A DNA stretch of 64,000 nucleotides from Nonomuraea jabiensis (GTDB lineage Bacteria > Actinomycetota > Actinomycetes > Streptosporangiales > Streptosporangiaceae). Positions within the stretch are counted from its first letter, which is position 1; every line of letters starts with the position of its first letter. The DNA is taken from contig NZ_JACHMB010000001.1 in the NCBI RefSeq assembly GCF_014204795.1, forward strand, positions 9,994,501-10,058,500. Direction: 5' to 3'. Below are positions 35,621-44,768 of the stretch, in pieces. The notes below the pieces were generated by a model. That model made no database searches and was not told where the DNA came from. It saw nothing but the letters and a program-made list of their open reading frames with translations. A program made the position numbers and the translations under genes.

Positions 35621-36595
35621 ATGCCCGCCATCACCGCCGACACCCTGGCTCTGCCCCGCGTCGCCGCGCCCGACCCCGCCACCCTCACGCGGCGGCCCGT
35701 CAGGTCGGTGACGACCGCGCCCAGCGGGTTCGAGGGCGAGGGGTTCCCGGTACGGCGCGCGTTCGCCGGCGTGCCGCAGTCCGCGCTGGACCCGTTCATC
35801 CACATGGACCAGATGGGCGAGGTCGAGTACGCGCCCGGCGAGCCGAAGGGCACCCCCTGGCACCCGCACCGCGGCTTCGAGACCGTCACCTACATCATCG
35901 ACGGCATCTTCGAGCACCAGGACTCCAACGGCGGCGGCGGCACGATCACCGACGGCGACACCCAGTGGATGACCGCGGGCTCGGGCCTGCTGCACATCGA
36001 GAAGCCGCCGGAGCACCTGGTGGTCTCGGGCGGGCTGTTCCACGGCGTCCAGCTGTGGGTCAACCTGCCTCGGGCGCACAAGTTCCACCTGCCCCGCTAC
36101 CAGGACATCCGCGGCCGCCAGGCGGCGCTGCTCGCCTCGGCCGACGGCGGCGCGCTGCTGCGGGTGATCGCCGGCGAGCTGGACGGCCACGCCGGTCCGG
36201 GCATCACGTTCACCCCGATCACGATGGTGCACGCCACGGTGGCCCCCGGCGCCCGGCTGGAGGTGCCGTGGAACCCCGGCTACAACGCCCTGGCCTACGT
36301 GCTGGCCGGACACGGCCACGCCGGTGACGAGCGCACGCCGGTGCACAAGGGACAGCTGGTCGTCTTCGGCCAGGGCGGGGCGATCACCGTCGCCGCCGAC
36401 CCGGCCCAGCCGCAGGCCGAGCCGAACCTGGAGGTGCTGCTGCTCGGCGGGCAGCCGATCCGCGAGCCGGTCGTGCAGTACGGCCCCTTCGTGATGAACA
36501 ACCGCGCCGAGATCCTTCAGGCGATGGAGGACTACCAGGCCGGCCGCCTGGGCGTCATCCCCGCCGAGCGCCTCCCGCACACCGGACAGGAGTGA
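35621..36595 (+). CDS. pirin family protein (bicupin)
   Basis: 324 residues with two cupin halves. The N-terminal metal site is visible as HPHRGFETVTYI (two His) and LLHIEKP (His and Glu), the Fe-binding set of pirins; many pirins act as quercetinase-like dioxygenases or redox-linked cofactors. ATG at 35621 has an excellent ribosome site. The TPR-like gene starts directly after its stop, and the rhodanese lies upstream. Confidence 0.9.
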   Translation: MPAITADTLALPRVAAPDPATLTRRPVRSVTTAPSGFEGEGFPVRRAFAGVPQSALDPFIHMDQMGEVEYAPGEPKGTPWHPHRGFETVTYIIDGIFEHQDSNGGGGTITDGDTQWMTAGSGLLHIEKPPEHLVVSGGLFHGVQLWVNLPRAHKFHLPRYQDIRGRQAALLASADGGALLRVIAGELDGHAGPGITFTPITMVHATVAPGARLEVPWNPGYNALAYVLAGHGHAGDERTPVHKGQLVVFGQGGAITVAADPAQPQAEPNLEVLLLGGQPIREPVVQYGPFVMNNRAEILQAMEDYQAGRLGVIPAERLPHTGQE

Positions 36596-36597
36596 AC

Positions 36598-36918
36598 ATG
36601 CCGATCGAGAAGCTGGCCGAGGAGTACAAGCGCGGGCGCCGGTTCTTCGACTCGCAGGACTACGTCGGGGCCGCCCGCATCCTGGCCCAGGTGGTGGGCG
36701 CGGCGCCGGACAACCTCGCGGCCCGGCTGCTGCTGGCCCGCGCCTACTACCACTCGGCCCAGCTGGGCCGGGCCGAGGCCGAGCTCCGGCTGGTGCTGGA
36801 GCGCGATCCGGCGGAGGGGTACGCCTGCCTGCTCCTCGGTCGTACGCTGCAGCGCCAGAACCGGCCGAAGGACGCCGAGCCGTACCTGCGCATGCACGCC
36901 GCGATGACCGGCGAGTGA
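36598..36918 (+). CDS. small tetratricopeptide-repeat protein
   Basis: 106 residues of paired helices with TPR spacing (two to three repeats, e.g. AARLLLARAYYHSAQLGRAE then AYACLLLGR-type). The ATG is two bases after the pirin stop, with AGGAG at the end of the pirin gene, so translation is coupled. Probably an interaction adaptor; partner unknown. A hairpin terminator follows. Confidence 0.75.
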   Translation: MPIEKLAEEYKRGRRFFDSQDYVGAARILAQVVGAAPDNLAARLLLARAYYHSAQLGRAEAELRLVLERDPAEGYACLLLGRTLQRQNRPKDAEPYLRMHAAMTGE

Positions 36919-36931
36919 CATGCGCGACGCC

Positions 36932-36961
36932 GAGCGCCGCCGTCCCCGCACGGCGGCGCTC
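36932..36961 (+). terminator. hairpin terminator after the rhodanese/pirin/TPR unit
   Basis: Perfect 12-bp stem GAGCGCCGCCGT / ACGGCGGCGCTC with a six-base loop, 13 bases after the TPR stop. An AT-rich stretch (36972-37010), unusual in this genome, follows and probably belongs to the promoter of the penicillin-binding protein. Confidence 0.75.
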
Positions 36962-37040
36962 CGGCCTGCGGCGATATCCATTCGAATATCAATAATCAAG
37001 GCATATCAGTCTTGGACAGCGCGAATGGCTCTGTGCTGTC

Positions 37041-39197
37041 ATGACGCCCATGTCTCGTTCGAGCCCCTTGTGGAGCCTTGCCCGCCTGACCGGAGCGGCC
37101 GTGGCCGCCGGCACGGTGGTCGCCGCGATCGCGCTGCCCACCGTGGGCGGCACAGGCTCCCTGTTCGTCTCGGCCACCGAGATGCTTGATCTCAAGCCCG
37201 CCCAGCTCGAAGAGCCGCCCCTGCCCCAGACCTCCGTCGTGTACGACGCCGAGGGCAACCGCATCGCCCAGTTCTACGCCGAAAACCGCAAGGAGGTGCG
37301 GCTGGACCAGATCGCCGACGTGATGAGGACGGCGATCGTCGCCATCGAGGACTACCGCTTCTACGAGCACGGCGCGCTCGACCTGGAGGGCACCGCCCGG
37401 GCCCTGGCCAAGAACCTCAGCTCCGGCGGCATCGCCCAGGGCGGCTCGTCGATCACCCAGCAGTACGTCAAGCAGGTCCTGCTGAACTCGGCCGACACCG
37501 AGGAGGGCAAGAACAAGGCGCTGGAGGCCAGCTACGCGCGCAAGCTCAAGGAGCTGCGGTACGCGATGGGCGTCGAGGAGAAGTACTCCAAGGACGAGAT
37601 TCTCCGCAGATATCTGAACATCGCCTATTTCGGCGCGGGCGCCAACGGCGTGGAGGCGGCGGCGCGGCGCTTCTTCGGCGTCTCGGCCGCCGACCTGAAC
37701 CTGGCCCAGGCGGCGACCCTGGCCGGCGCCGTCCAGAACCCCAACAGGACCGACCCCGCGCTCGGCAAGCAGGCCCGCGAGCTGCTGCTGGAGCGCCGGA
37801 ACGTGGTGCTGGACCGGATGGCGCAACTCGGCCGGATCACCCCGGACCAGGCGGCCCTGGCCAAGGCGGCGAAACTCGGCTACAAGGGCGTCGAGGCCCC
37901 CAACGGCTGCCAGGCCGGCCGCTACCCGTACTTCTGCGAATACGTACGTCATGAGCTCCTCACCAGCCCCGCCTTCGGCAGGACCGAGCGGGCCAGGAAG
38001 CAGCGCTTCGCCCGCGGCGGCCTGAAGATCTACACGACCCTGGACCCGAAGGCGCAGCGGGCGGCGGAGACGGCGATCAGGAAGCACGTGTTCGCCTCGG
38101 ACCACCCCGTCGCCGCCGAGGCGCTGGTCGAGCCGGGCACCGGCGAGATCAAGGCGATGGCGGCCAGCCGCCCCTACGGCCGTTCCGCCAAGCGGAAGGA
38201 GATCTCCTACAATCCGGTGGCGGACAAGCGGCACGGCGGGCTGATCGGCTTCCAGGCGGGTTCGACGTTCAAGACGTTCACGCTGATCACGGCGCTCTCC
38301 CAGGGCATGAAGATCGACGACGGGATCAGCGTGACCAACGCCTACACCGCCCCCGGCTACGCCTCGTTCAAGAACTGCAAGGGCCAGAACGTGGGCATTC
38401 CGTCCTGGACGGTCACCAACGACGAGGGCTCGCCCGGTTTCAAGACGCTCGCGACCGGTACGTGGGGGTCGGTGAACACGTTCTTCATGGCGCTGGAGCA
38501 GCGGGTCGGCCTGTGCGAGACGGTGCGGACGGCCAAGGCGCTGGGCATCAGCCGGGCGGACGGGGGGCCGCTGCAGGAGTACGAGACGTTCACGCTCGGG
38601 ATCAACGAGATGGACCCCGTCACCGTGGCCACCGCGTACGCGGCCGTCGCCGCCCGCGGGACCTACTGCACGCCCATGGTCATCACCAAGGTGACCGAGG
38701 CGAGCACCGGCACGGCGACCTCGTACGACCCGTCGTGCCGCAAGGCGCTCGACCCGGAGGTGGCCGACGCCACCGCGCACGTCCTGTCCGGCGTGTTCAC
38801 CAAGGGCACGATGCGCGGGGTCGGCGGCATCGGCCGCCCGGCGGCGGGCAAGACGGGCACCACGGACGGGTACGCCACGGCCTGGTTCGCCGGCTTCACC
38901 CCGGATCTGGCGGGCGCGGTCAGCCTGGGCGACCCGCGCGGCTCCCAGCGCTACAAGCTGACCGGCGTCACGATCGGCGGCCGCACCTTCGGCGCGGTGG
39001 CCGGCGCCTCGGTGCCCGGGCCGATCTGGAAGGACACCATGACGGCGGCGCTGAAGGACGTGCCGGCCAGGGACTTCACGCCGGTGAACACGGCCCGGTT
39101 CGGCGGCTGCGGCCAGAGCTGCGCACCGCCCCGCGAGGACCGCCCGGAATCGCCCCTGGACCAGCCCGAAGACGCCGAGTTCGAGCCCCAGGGGTGA
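37041..39197 (+). CDS. class A penicillin-binding protein (GT51 plus transpeptidase)
   Basis: 718 residues. A single N-terminal membrane anchor (about 10-32), GT51 glycosyltransferase with E103 in EDYRFYEHG and the second motif GGSSITQQYVKQ, then a transpeptidase domain with the S-x-x-K serine S408 (GSTFK), S-x-N as SVN and KTGTT. The C-terminal tail is Pro/Glu-rich and carries a CGQSCAPP cysteine pair. It polymerises and cross-links peptidoglycan outside the membrane. Two ATGs (37041, 37050) are possible. Monocistronic, after a terminator. Confidence 0.93.
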   Translation: MTPMSRSSPLWSLARLTGAAVAAGTVVAAIALPTVGGTGSLFVSATEMLDLKPAQLEEPPLPQTSVVYDAEGNRIAQFYAENRKEVRLDQIADVMRTAIVAIEDYRFYEHGALDLEGTARALAKNLSSGGIAQGGSSITQQYVKQVLLNSADTEEGKNKALEASYARKLKELRYAMGVEEKYSKDEILRRYLNIAYFGAGANGVEAAARRFFGVSAADLNLAQAATLAGAVQNPNRTDPALGKQARELLLERRNVVLDRMAQLGRITPDQAALAKAAKLGYKGVEAPNGCQAGRYPYFCEYVRHELLTSPAFGRTERARKQRFARGGLKIYTTLDPKAQRAAETAIRKHVFASDHPVAAEALVEPGTGEIKAMAASRPYGRSAKRKEISYNPVADKRHGGLIGFQAGSTFKTFTLITALSQGMKIDDGISVTNAYTAPGYASFKNCKGQNVGIPSWTVTNDEGSPGFKTLATGTWGSVNTFFMALEQRVGLCETVRTAKALGISRADGGPLQEYETFTLGINEMDPVTVATAYAAVAARGTYCTPMVITKVTEASTGTATSYDPSCRKALDPEVADATAHVLSGVFTKGTMRGVGGIGRPAAGKTGTTDGYATAWFAGFTPDLAGAVSLGDPRGSQRYKLTGVTIGGRTFGAVAGASVPGPIWKDTMTAALKDVPARDFTPVNTARFGGCGQSCAPPREDRPESPLDQPEDAEFEPQG

Positions 39198-39275
39198 CTG
39201 ACTCCCGCGCGTGCGGCGCTGCCCGCGGCGATCGGCATCGTGACAGGCGACCCGCTCGCCGCCGCGCCGGGCCGG

Positions 39276-39700
39276 TCAGGGTCGCTTCTGCGATCGGAGC
39301 AGCAGGGCGAGCGCGCAGTCCTGGTCCGTTCATGAGCGGGTCCGCCCGGTGCGCGGGACGGCCGTCCCCGCAGCTGGGCATCAGGAAAGCGCAGGCCGCC
39401 CGGCCGTCGGGACCGAAGTCGGCGAGGTTGGCCGCGAAGATCGCACCGGCCACGCGCTCGGCGTCCAGGGTCCGCAGCGCCTCGGGGAGCTGCCGAAGCG
39501 CGACCGCCGTGAGCACGCTCCAGTAGTGCGGGAACGTGTCACCCCACTGACGGTCGATGCCGAACCAGTACCCGTCCCAGTGCCGGATACCGAGGCCGGC
39601 GAACCCGAGCGCGTGCTCGGCCAGCGCGTCCCGGTGATCGACGGGCCGGCCTTGCCGCCGCCGCACACGTCGTACAGCGGATCGCCGCTGAGGCCTCCAA
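39276..39700 (-). pseudogene. frameshifted C-terminal gene remnant
   Basis: On the minus strand a coherent protein stretch (HWDGYWFGIDRQWGDTFPHY, then VALRQLPEALRTLDAERVAGAIFAANLADFG and FLMPSCGDGRPAHRADPL) runs for about 130 residues. It has no start codon, appears shifted near 39650, and after ADPLMN needs a one-base shift to continue as DQDCALALLLRSQKRP and stop at 39276. I do not recognise the family; the W/Y-rich pattern suits an alpha/alpha-barrel glycosidase. The parent gene has lost its 5' part. Confidence 0.6.
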
Positions 39701-39715
39701 GGTGTTTCACACGTT

Positions 39716-41212
39716 TCAGGGGCGAGGCATGGCGGGTGCGGGAACGTGCGGCTGCTCGCGTGCGAGGAGCGCACCGAGGGCGGCGGCGAGGAGGGGAAGG
39801 CCGGCGACGACAGCCACGATCGCCGGCCAGGGGGTCTCGAACGGTACCCGTAACGGTGCCTCCCACGTGGTACGCACCGTTAGGGGCCACAGCAGCAACA
39901 TCCCGGCGGGACATCCGGCGACCGCGCCAAGGAGTGTGCCGCACAGGGCGCTCAGACCCGCGCGGAAGGCGCAGAACCACCGGAAGGCCGCGGCGGATCC
40001 GTTGCCGGCCCGTCTCAGGACCCGGGCCTGGCGCGCGTTCGCGGCCTGGCCGAAGCTGGTGGCCAGCGCGCCCGCGAGGGCGATGAGGAGCGCCGCCGCG
40101 ACGACGGGCAGCCACCCGGTCGAAGCCTCGAAGCCCCGTTCGACGTAAGTTGCCGCGACCGCATCGTCCAGCCGGTCGTCGAGGCGCTGCTGTTCCTGCA
40201 CCGTCGTGCGGTGGAGGGTGGGGTCGACGATCAGCTCGTCCGGTTGGAGCTGGTAGCCGAGGCCCCGGACGACTTTCGAGGGGACGAAGATCGTCTGCAT
40301 GTGCCGGTCGGCGGGCCTGGCGATGACCGCCCTGACGGTCTTGGTGACCGCCGTCTCGTCGTCCTCGTTGATCCCGTAGGAGAGTTCGACCGAGTTGACT
40401 TTCACGTTGGCTGACGTGATCACCACGGCCGTGCTCTCGTCGTATGGCGTCGACTGGTCACCCGTGAGATATCGCAGCAGCTTCTCATCACCGATGGCCT
40501 GATCCCAGTAGACGGCTTCCTCCGGTATTTCGACGTTCTCCGCGCTCGCGCGGAAGTGCCCGGACTCGGAGGAAATGCGCTCGCTCTGGGCGATCGGCAC
40601 CTGGGGTAATTCCCGTTCGATCGCCGCTCGTACGATGTCCGCCTCCGCGGTTGAGAGAGGCTCTGCGAACATGGCGCTCGGCCGGACCAATAAGGTGCCT
40701 GGCCGGGCGCGGGGAGAGTATCCGGCCCTGCTCTGCGTTGTTTCGCCGGCCGCGATGACGGTCAGCGCGATGCCGGAGGCTGTCGCCAGCATCGCCAGCG
40801 TGATGGCGAGGACCGCGCGAGCGCGACGTTGGGCCAGGTCGCGGGCCGCCAGGCGGAAGGGCAGCGGCAGTCGTTCCGCGTACGGACCGATGATCTCCAG
40901 CAGCCACGAAGGCAGTGGCCCGAGACCGGCGACAAGCAGGCCCGCGCCGATGAGGGTGATCACCAGTATTCCGAAAAATTCGATGGCGCCGTAACGCGAA
41001 TCCTCGCTCCCGAGCCACGCGCCGAGCCCCATCAACAAGGCGCCGGCGAACGATACGAACAATCCCACGGCGACGACTTCCCGGTTGATGAATTCGTGGC
41101 GGTTGGGCGGGGCGGAGAGCAGCGCGGCAGGGAGGGCCCCGGCTGCGGTCATCAGAGGAATGCCCACAAGCAGGGCGGCCATGATTGCGTAGAATGCAAG
41201 ATCAACAGGCAT
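39716..41212 (-). CDS. FtsX-like permease, half-size
   Basis: 498 residues: three membrane helices, then an FtsX core (RDLAQRRARAVLAITLAMLATASGIAL), a 180-residue extracellular domain, and three C-terminal helices. Efflux or lipoprotein-type FtsX permeases of actinomycetes are usually about 800 residues with two such cores; the first core is absent here. No ATPase gene is adjacent. The stop abuts the pseudogene. It may be a 5'-truncated survivor or a genuine half-size subunit. Confidence 0.7.
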   Translation of the reverse strand: MPVDLAFYAIMAALLVGIPLMTAAGALPAALLSAPPNRHEFINREVVAVGLFVSFAGALLMGLGAWLGSEDSRYGAIEFFGILVITLIGAGLLVAGLGPLPSWLLEIIGPYAERLPLPFRLAARDLAQRRARAVLAITLAMLATASGIALTVIAAGETTQSRAGYSPRARPGTLLVRPSAMFAEPLSTAEADIVRAAIERELPQVPIAQSERISSESGHFRASAENVEIPEEAVYWDQAIGDEKLLRYLTGDQSTPYDESTAVVITSANVKVNSVELSYGINEDDETAVTKTVRAVIARPADRHMQTIFVPSKVVRGLGYQLQPDELIVDPTLHRTTVQEQQRLDDRLDDAVAATYVERGFEASTGWLPVVAAALLIALAGALATSFGQAANARQARVLRRAGNGSAAAFRWFCAFRAGLSALCGTLLGAVAGCPAGMLLLWPLTVRTTWEAPLRVPFETPWPAIVAVVAGLPLLAAALGALLAREQPHVPAPAMPRP

Positions 41213-41715
41213 GGCGGAATAGTAGTGAGTCGCTACGGCGACGCCTACGGGTCAGCGGCGCCGCGTACGCCCCCGCTCCGGCGGTGGTGCGCCGCTCCTG
41301 CACGACCCGGCCATGCGGCAGAGCCTGTCCTTGCCGACCTCATCAACGGCCCCCAGTTCGCCCGCTTGTGCGAGGCCTACGCCGCACTCCCCGTCAAACC
41401 CCGCCACCGGCCGAGCACCTACAGACCGGCCCGCTGGTGGGTTGCCGAAGGCTCCGGCCTGCCCGCCGGCGGCCATCCGGCCGAGGCGCCCGCCTCCCGC
41501 CAGGCCTACGAGTACGCCCTCGGATGGAACCTCGCCCACGCCGCCAGCCGCACCTTCGACAACCGGCGTGAGCCCAACGCGCCGACCGTCCCCGGGCAGG
41601 GCTGCGATGCGCCGATGAGGCGCGAGCCAGGACCCCGGACCAGGACGCGCGAGCCAGGACGCCCGCGCTGGTCGCCTCCCCCGGGGCGACCGCAGCATCG
41701 GGTTTCCACGGCAGA
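41213..41715. other. 503-base stretch without a secure gene
   Basis: Between the FtsX permease start and the lipoprotein gene. A plus-strand reading at about 41325-41580 (VLADLINGPQFARLCEAYAA..., ALGWNLAHAASRTFDNRR) looks protein-like but has no clear start, ribosome site or recognised family. It could be another gene fragment next to the 39.3-39.7 kb remnant. The end (41630-41700) holds short repeats GCGAGCCAGGA. Confidence 0.35.
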
Positions 41716-42336
41716 ATGATGCCGATGACCGTCCCGCCCGCCGTGCGCGTCTCCGTCGCCGCCGCCGCCCTGATCTCCCTCGCCGCCTGCGGCGCGCAGG
41801 CGGCTGGTGCGGGTGCCGCGCCGGCACGTCCCACGGTGACGGGTCTCCCGCCCGGCCACCCCCTGGGCCAGCCGCCGCCGACCGTGTGGTCCCCGCCCCC
41901 GACCCCGTCCTGCGCCGGCCCGGGACTGCTCCTGTACGCCGGACCGCCGGATGCCGCCATGGGGCTGCGCGTCCAGACCGTGACGCTCACCAACTGCGGC
42001 GACACGGTGCGGCAGGTCAAGGGTTACCCGCGCGTCCGGCTCCTGGACGAGGACGGCGAGCCGCTGAAGGTGGAGATCGACCAAGGCGCCCGGCGGGTCA
42101 CCACCGCCGTCGAGGATCCAGGGCCGAAGGCGGTGACCGTACGGCCGGGCCGATCGGCCGCCTTCACCCTGGCGTGGCGCAACACCTACGGCGGCACCAC
42201 CCGTCCCCCGGCGGTCGGCGCCACGCTCGTCGTCACCGTCGGCTCCGGCCGGCAGCGCGTCGGCGGCCTCTTCGACCTCGGCTCCACGGACCTCCTGGGC
42301 GTCACCGCCTGGAAACCGGTCACGGCCAAGCGGTGA
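41716..42336 (+). CDS. DUF4232-like lipoprotein
   Basis: 206 residues. Lipobox LAAC places the lipidated cysteine at residue 25. After a Pro-rich spacer comes a DUF4232-type beta-sandwich (LRVQTVTLTNCGDTVRQVKGYPRVRLLD...). The family is common in Streptomyces and relatives and has no known function. Followed by a terminator shared with the convergent GH3 gene. Confidence 0.8.
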   Translation: MMPMTVPPAVRVSVAAAALISLAACGAQAAGAGAAPARPTVTGLPPGHPLGQPPPTVWSPPPTPSCAGPGLLLYAGPPDAAMGLRVQTVTLTNCGDTVRQVKGYPRVRLLDEDGEPLKVEIDQGARRVTTAVEDPGPKAVTVRPGRSAAFTLAWRNTYGGTTRPPAVGATLVVTVGSGRQRVGGLFDLGSTDLLGVTAWKPVTAKR

Positions 42337-42337
42337 G

Positions 42338-42371
42338 GCGCGGCGGCCTCCTCCCGAGGAGGCCGCCGCGC
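42338..42371. terminator. bidirectional hairpin terminator
   Basis: Perfect 16-bp stem GCGCGGCGGCCTCCTC / GAGGAGGCCGCCGCGC with a two-base loop, filling the gap between the lipoprotein stop (42336) and the GH3 stop (42382). Confidence 0.85.
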
Positions 42372-42381
42372 GGACGCCCGG

Positions 42382-44646
42382 TCAGCTCGACGGGGTCTCG
42401 GAGTTCGCCATCCGCAGCAGGTCGTCCATGGCCGGCGGCTGCTGCCCGCCCTGGGAGGCGCCCATGCTGAGGAGGGTCGCCAGCGGGATCTGGGCGATCA
42501 GCGCCTGGCTGGCCGGGTCGGTGAAGAAGCTCTGCTGCCCGTCGGCGGCCTTCAGCAGGACCTCCTCGACGATCTTCCGGCCCCGGGGGTGAGCGAACCA
42601 TTCCTGCAGCGTGCTGTCGGCCCTGAGCGCGGCCTGCGGGTGCTCCACGTCCAACTGGATGCGCTGCTCAAGGACCAGGTCGCGGGAGGAGTGGCCGACG
42701 TGCACGCCGTACTCGCCCGGCTCGGCCACCCAGCGCCCGTGCCGGGTGCTCCAGTAGCTGAAGGCCCGGGCGTCCAGCTCGATCGCCACGCGGGCGCTCT
42801 CGCCGGGGGCCAGGCGGACCTTGCGGAAGCCCCGCAGCTCGCGTTCGGGACGGTCCACGTCGGCGACGGGGTCGCTGACGTACACCTGCACGACCTCGGC
42901 GCCCTCCCGCGTGCCGGTGTTCGTCACCGTGACCTCGACGCGGGCCTCGGCCCGTGCCGGGTCGGGGACGTGCACGGCCAGGTCGGAGTAGGCGAACGTG
43001 GTGTACGACAGCCCGAACCCGAACGGGAAGGCCACGTCCCGCCCGGTGCGGTCGTACCAGCGATAGCCGATGTAGAGGCGCTCCCCGTAGAGCACCTGCC
43101 CCTCCGAGCCCGGCCAGTTGACGTGCGCGGGCGTGTCGGACAGCCGGTGCGGGACGGTCTCCGCCAGCCGGCCGGAGGGGTCGGCGTGGCCGAAGATCAG
43201 GTCGGCCGCGGCGCCGCCGCCCGCCTGGCCCGGCAGCCACATCTCCAGCAGGGCGGCCGCGTGCTCGGTGAGCGGGCCGGTCAGCACGACGCCGCCGTTG
43301 CTCAGCACGACCGCGACCGACGGGTTGACCGCGGCCACCGCCTCCAGCAGCTGGAGCTGCGCCTCCGGCAGGTCCAGGTCCTCGCGGTCGAAGCCTTCGG
43401 ACTCGGCCTCCGACGGCTCGCCGAGGAACATCAGCACCGCGGCGGCGCCGCGGGCGGCCTCCACCGCCTCGGCGAGCAGGGCGGCGTCCGGCTCCCCGTC
43501 GAGGCGGAACCCCGGCGCGAAGGCGACCTCGCGCGAGGTGGCGGCGCGGATCGCCGTCAGGGCGTCGTCGAGCCGGGTCGGGTTGATGAGGGAGCTGCCG
43601 GCGCCCTGGTAGCGGGGGGTGCGCGCGAACTCGCCCAGCACCGCGATCGGCCCGCCGGACTCCGGGTCCAGCGGGAGCAGGCCGCCGTCGTTCTTCAGCA
43701 GGACCGCGCACTCGGCCGCGACGCGGCGGGCGAGCGCGTGGTGGGCGTCGAAGTCGGGCGCCGCCTCCGCGCGGCCCCGGCGCAGCCGGTCGTGGGTGCT
43801 CACCAGGCGTTCCACGGCGACGTCCAGGACGTCTTCACTCAGCTCGCCGGCGCGTACGGCCGCGACGATGGCGGCGGCGCTGCGGCCGCCGGTCCCCGGC
43901 ATCTCCAGGTCCAGTCCGGACCGGACGGCGGCGACCGGGTCGTGGACCGCACCCCAGTCGGAGACCACGTATCCGTCGAAGCCCCACTCCTCGCGCAGGA
44001 CCGTCGTGAGCAGCCAGGGGTTCTCCGACGCGTACACGCCGTTGATCCGGTTGTACGAGCACATGATCGTGGCCGGCCGCGCCTCGCGGACGACGTGCTC
44101 GAACGCGCGCAGGTAGATCTCCCGCAGGGTGCGCTCGTCCACCTCCGCGCTGACGCGCATGCGGTCGGTCTCCTGGTTGTTGGCCGCGAAGTGCTTGACC
44201 GACGCGCCGACGCCGCGCGACTGCAGGCCCGCGACCCACGCGGCTCCCATGACGCCGGCCAGCAGCGGGTCCTCGGCGAAATACTCGAAGTTGCGCCCGC
44301 ACAGCGGGGAGCGCTTCATGTTGACGCCGGGGCCGAGGAGCACGTCCACGCCGAGCGCCCTGGCCTCGACCGCGAGCGCCTCCCCCACCTCGCGCAGGAG
44401 GCCGTCGTCCCACGACGAGCCCAGGGCCGCCGCGGTGGGGAACGCCGTGGCGGGCATGCTGTCGGCGAGCCCGAGGTGATCGACCCCGGTCCGCTGCAGG
44501 CGTACGCCGTGGGGGCCGTCGGTGAGCAGCGCGGCCGGCACGCCCGCGTGCGACACCTCCGCGGTCGTCCAGAAACTGGCGCCGGACACGAGCCGCGCCT
44601 TCTCCTCGAGCGTGAGCCGTTCGACGACGGATCGTCCGTCGGTCAT
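42382..44646 (-). CDS. GH3 beta-glucosidase
   Basis: 754 residues with GH3 barrel, alpha/beta sandwich and FnIII-like domain; the nucleophile Asp is in YVVSDWGAV and the K-H motif in VKHFAANNQE. About 70 extra residues after the FnIII domain (ALRADSTLQEWFAHPRG onwards) occur in many actinobacterial beta-glucosidases. There is no signal peptide, so it acts in the cytoplasm. Divergent from a LacI regulator with a perfect palindrome between them. No transporter is linked. Confidence 0.9.
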   Translation of the reverse strand: MTDGRSVVERLTLEEKARLVSGASFWTTAEVSHAGVPAALLTDGPHGVRLQRTGVDHLGLADSMPATAFPTAAALGSSWDDGLLREVGEALAVEARALGVDVLLGPGVNMKRSPLCGRNFEYFAEDPLLAGVMGAAWVAGLQSRGVGASVKHFAANNQETDRMRVSAEVDERTLREIYLRAFEHVVREARPATIMCSYNRINGVYASENPWLLTTVLREEWGFDGYVVSDWGAVHDPVAAVRSGLDLEMPGTGGRSAAAIVAAVRAGELSEDVLDVAVERLVSTHDRLRRGRAEAAPDFDAHHALARRVAAECAVLLKNDGGLLPLDPESGGPIAVLGEFARTPRYQGAGSSLINPTRLDDALTAIRAATSREVAFAPGFRLDGEPDAALLAEAVEAARGAAAVLMFLGEPSEAESEGFDREDLDLPEAQLQLLEAVAAVNPSVAVVLSNGGVVLTGPLTEHAAALLEMWLPGQAGGGAAADLIFGHADPSGRLAETVPHRLSDTPAHVNWPGSEGQVLYGERLYIGYRWYDRTGRDVAFPFGFGLSYTTFAYSDLAVHVPDPARAEARVEVTVTNTGTREGAEVVQVYVSDPVADVDRPERELRGFRKVRLAPGESARVAIELDARAFSYWSTRHGRWVAEPGEYGVHVGHSSRDLVLEQRIQLDVEHPQAALRADSTLQEWFAHPRGRKIVEEVLLKAADGQQSFFTDPASQALIAQIPLATLLSMGASQGGQQPPAMDDLLRMANSETPSS

Positions 44647-44680
44647 GTCATGACCTTCCTGTCCTGCGAGGGATGAGTGG

Positions 44681-44745
44681 AGCTAGCGCGCGCTAGCTGC
44701 CCGCGATGTGACGCTAACCTTGGGGCACTAGCGCGCGCAAGTGCC
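44681..44745. promoter_or_regulatory. twin LacI operators between GH3 and LacI genes
   Basis: AGCTAGCGCGCGCTAGCT (44681-44698) is a perfect 18-bp palindrome 35 bases before the GH3 start. A second site at 44724-44745 has core ACTAGCGCGCGCAAGT inside GGCA/TGCC arms and is palindromic except for one mismatched pair. Centres are about 45 bp apart. The adjacent LacI protein is the obvious reader and would control both directions. Confidence 0.75.
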
Positions 44746-44768
44746 AGGTCGGGAAAGGGAGGGCGGCC

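Noticed and set aside
41325..41580. Possible small plus-strand gene before the lipoprotein
   Set aside because: No start codon with ribosome site, no recognised family, and interrupted composition; kept only as a possible fragment.
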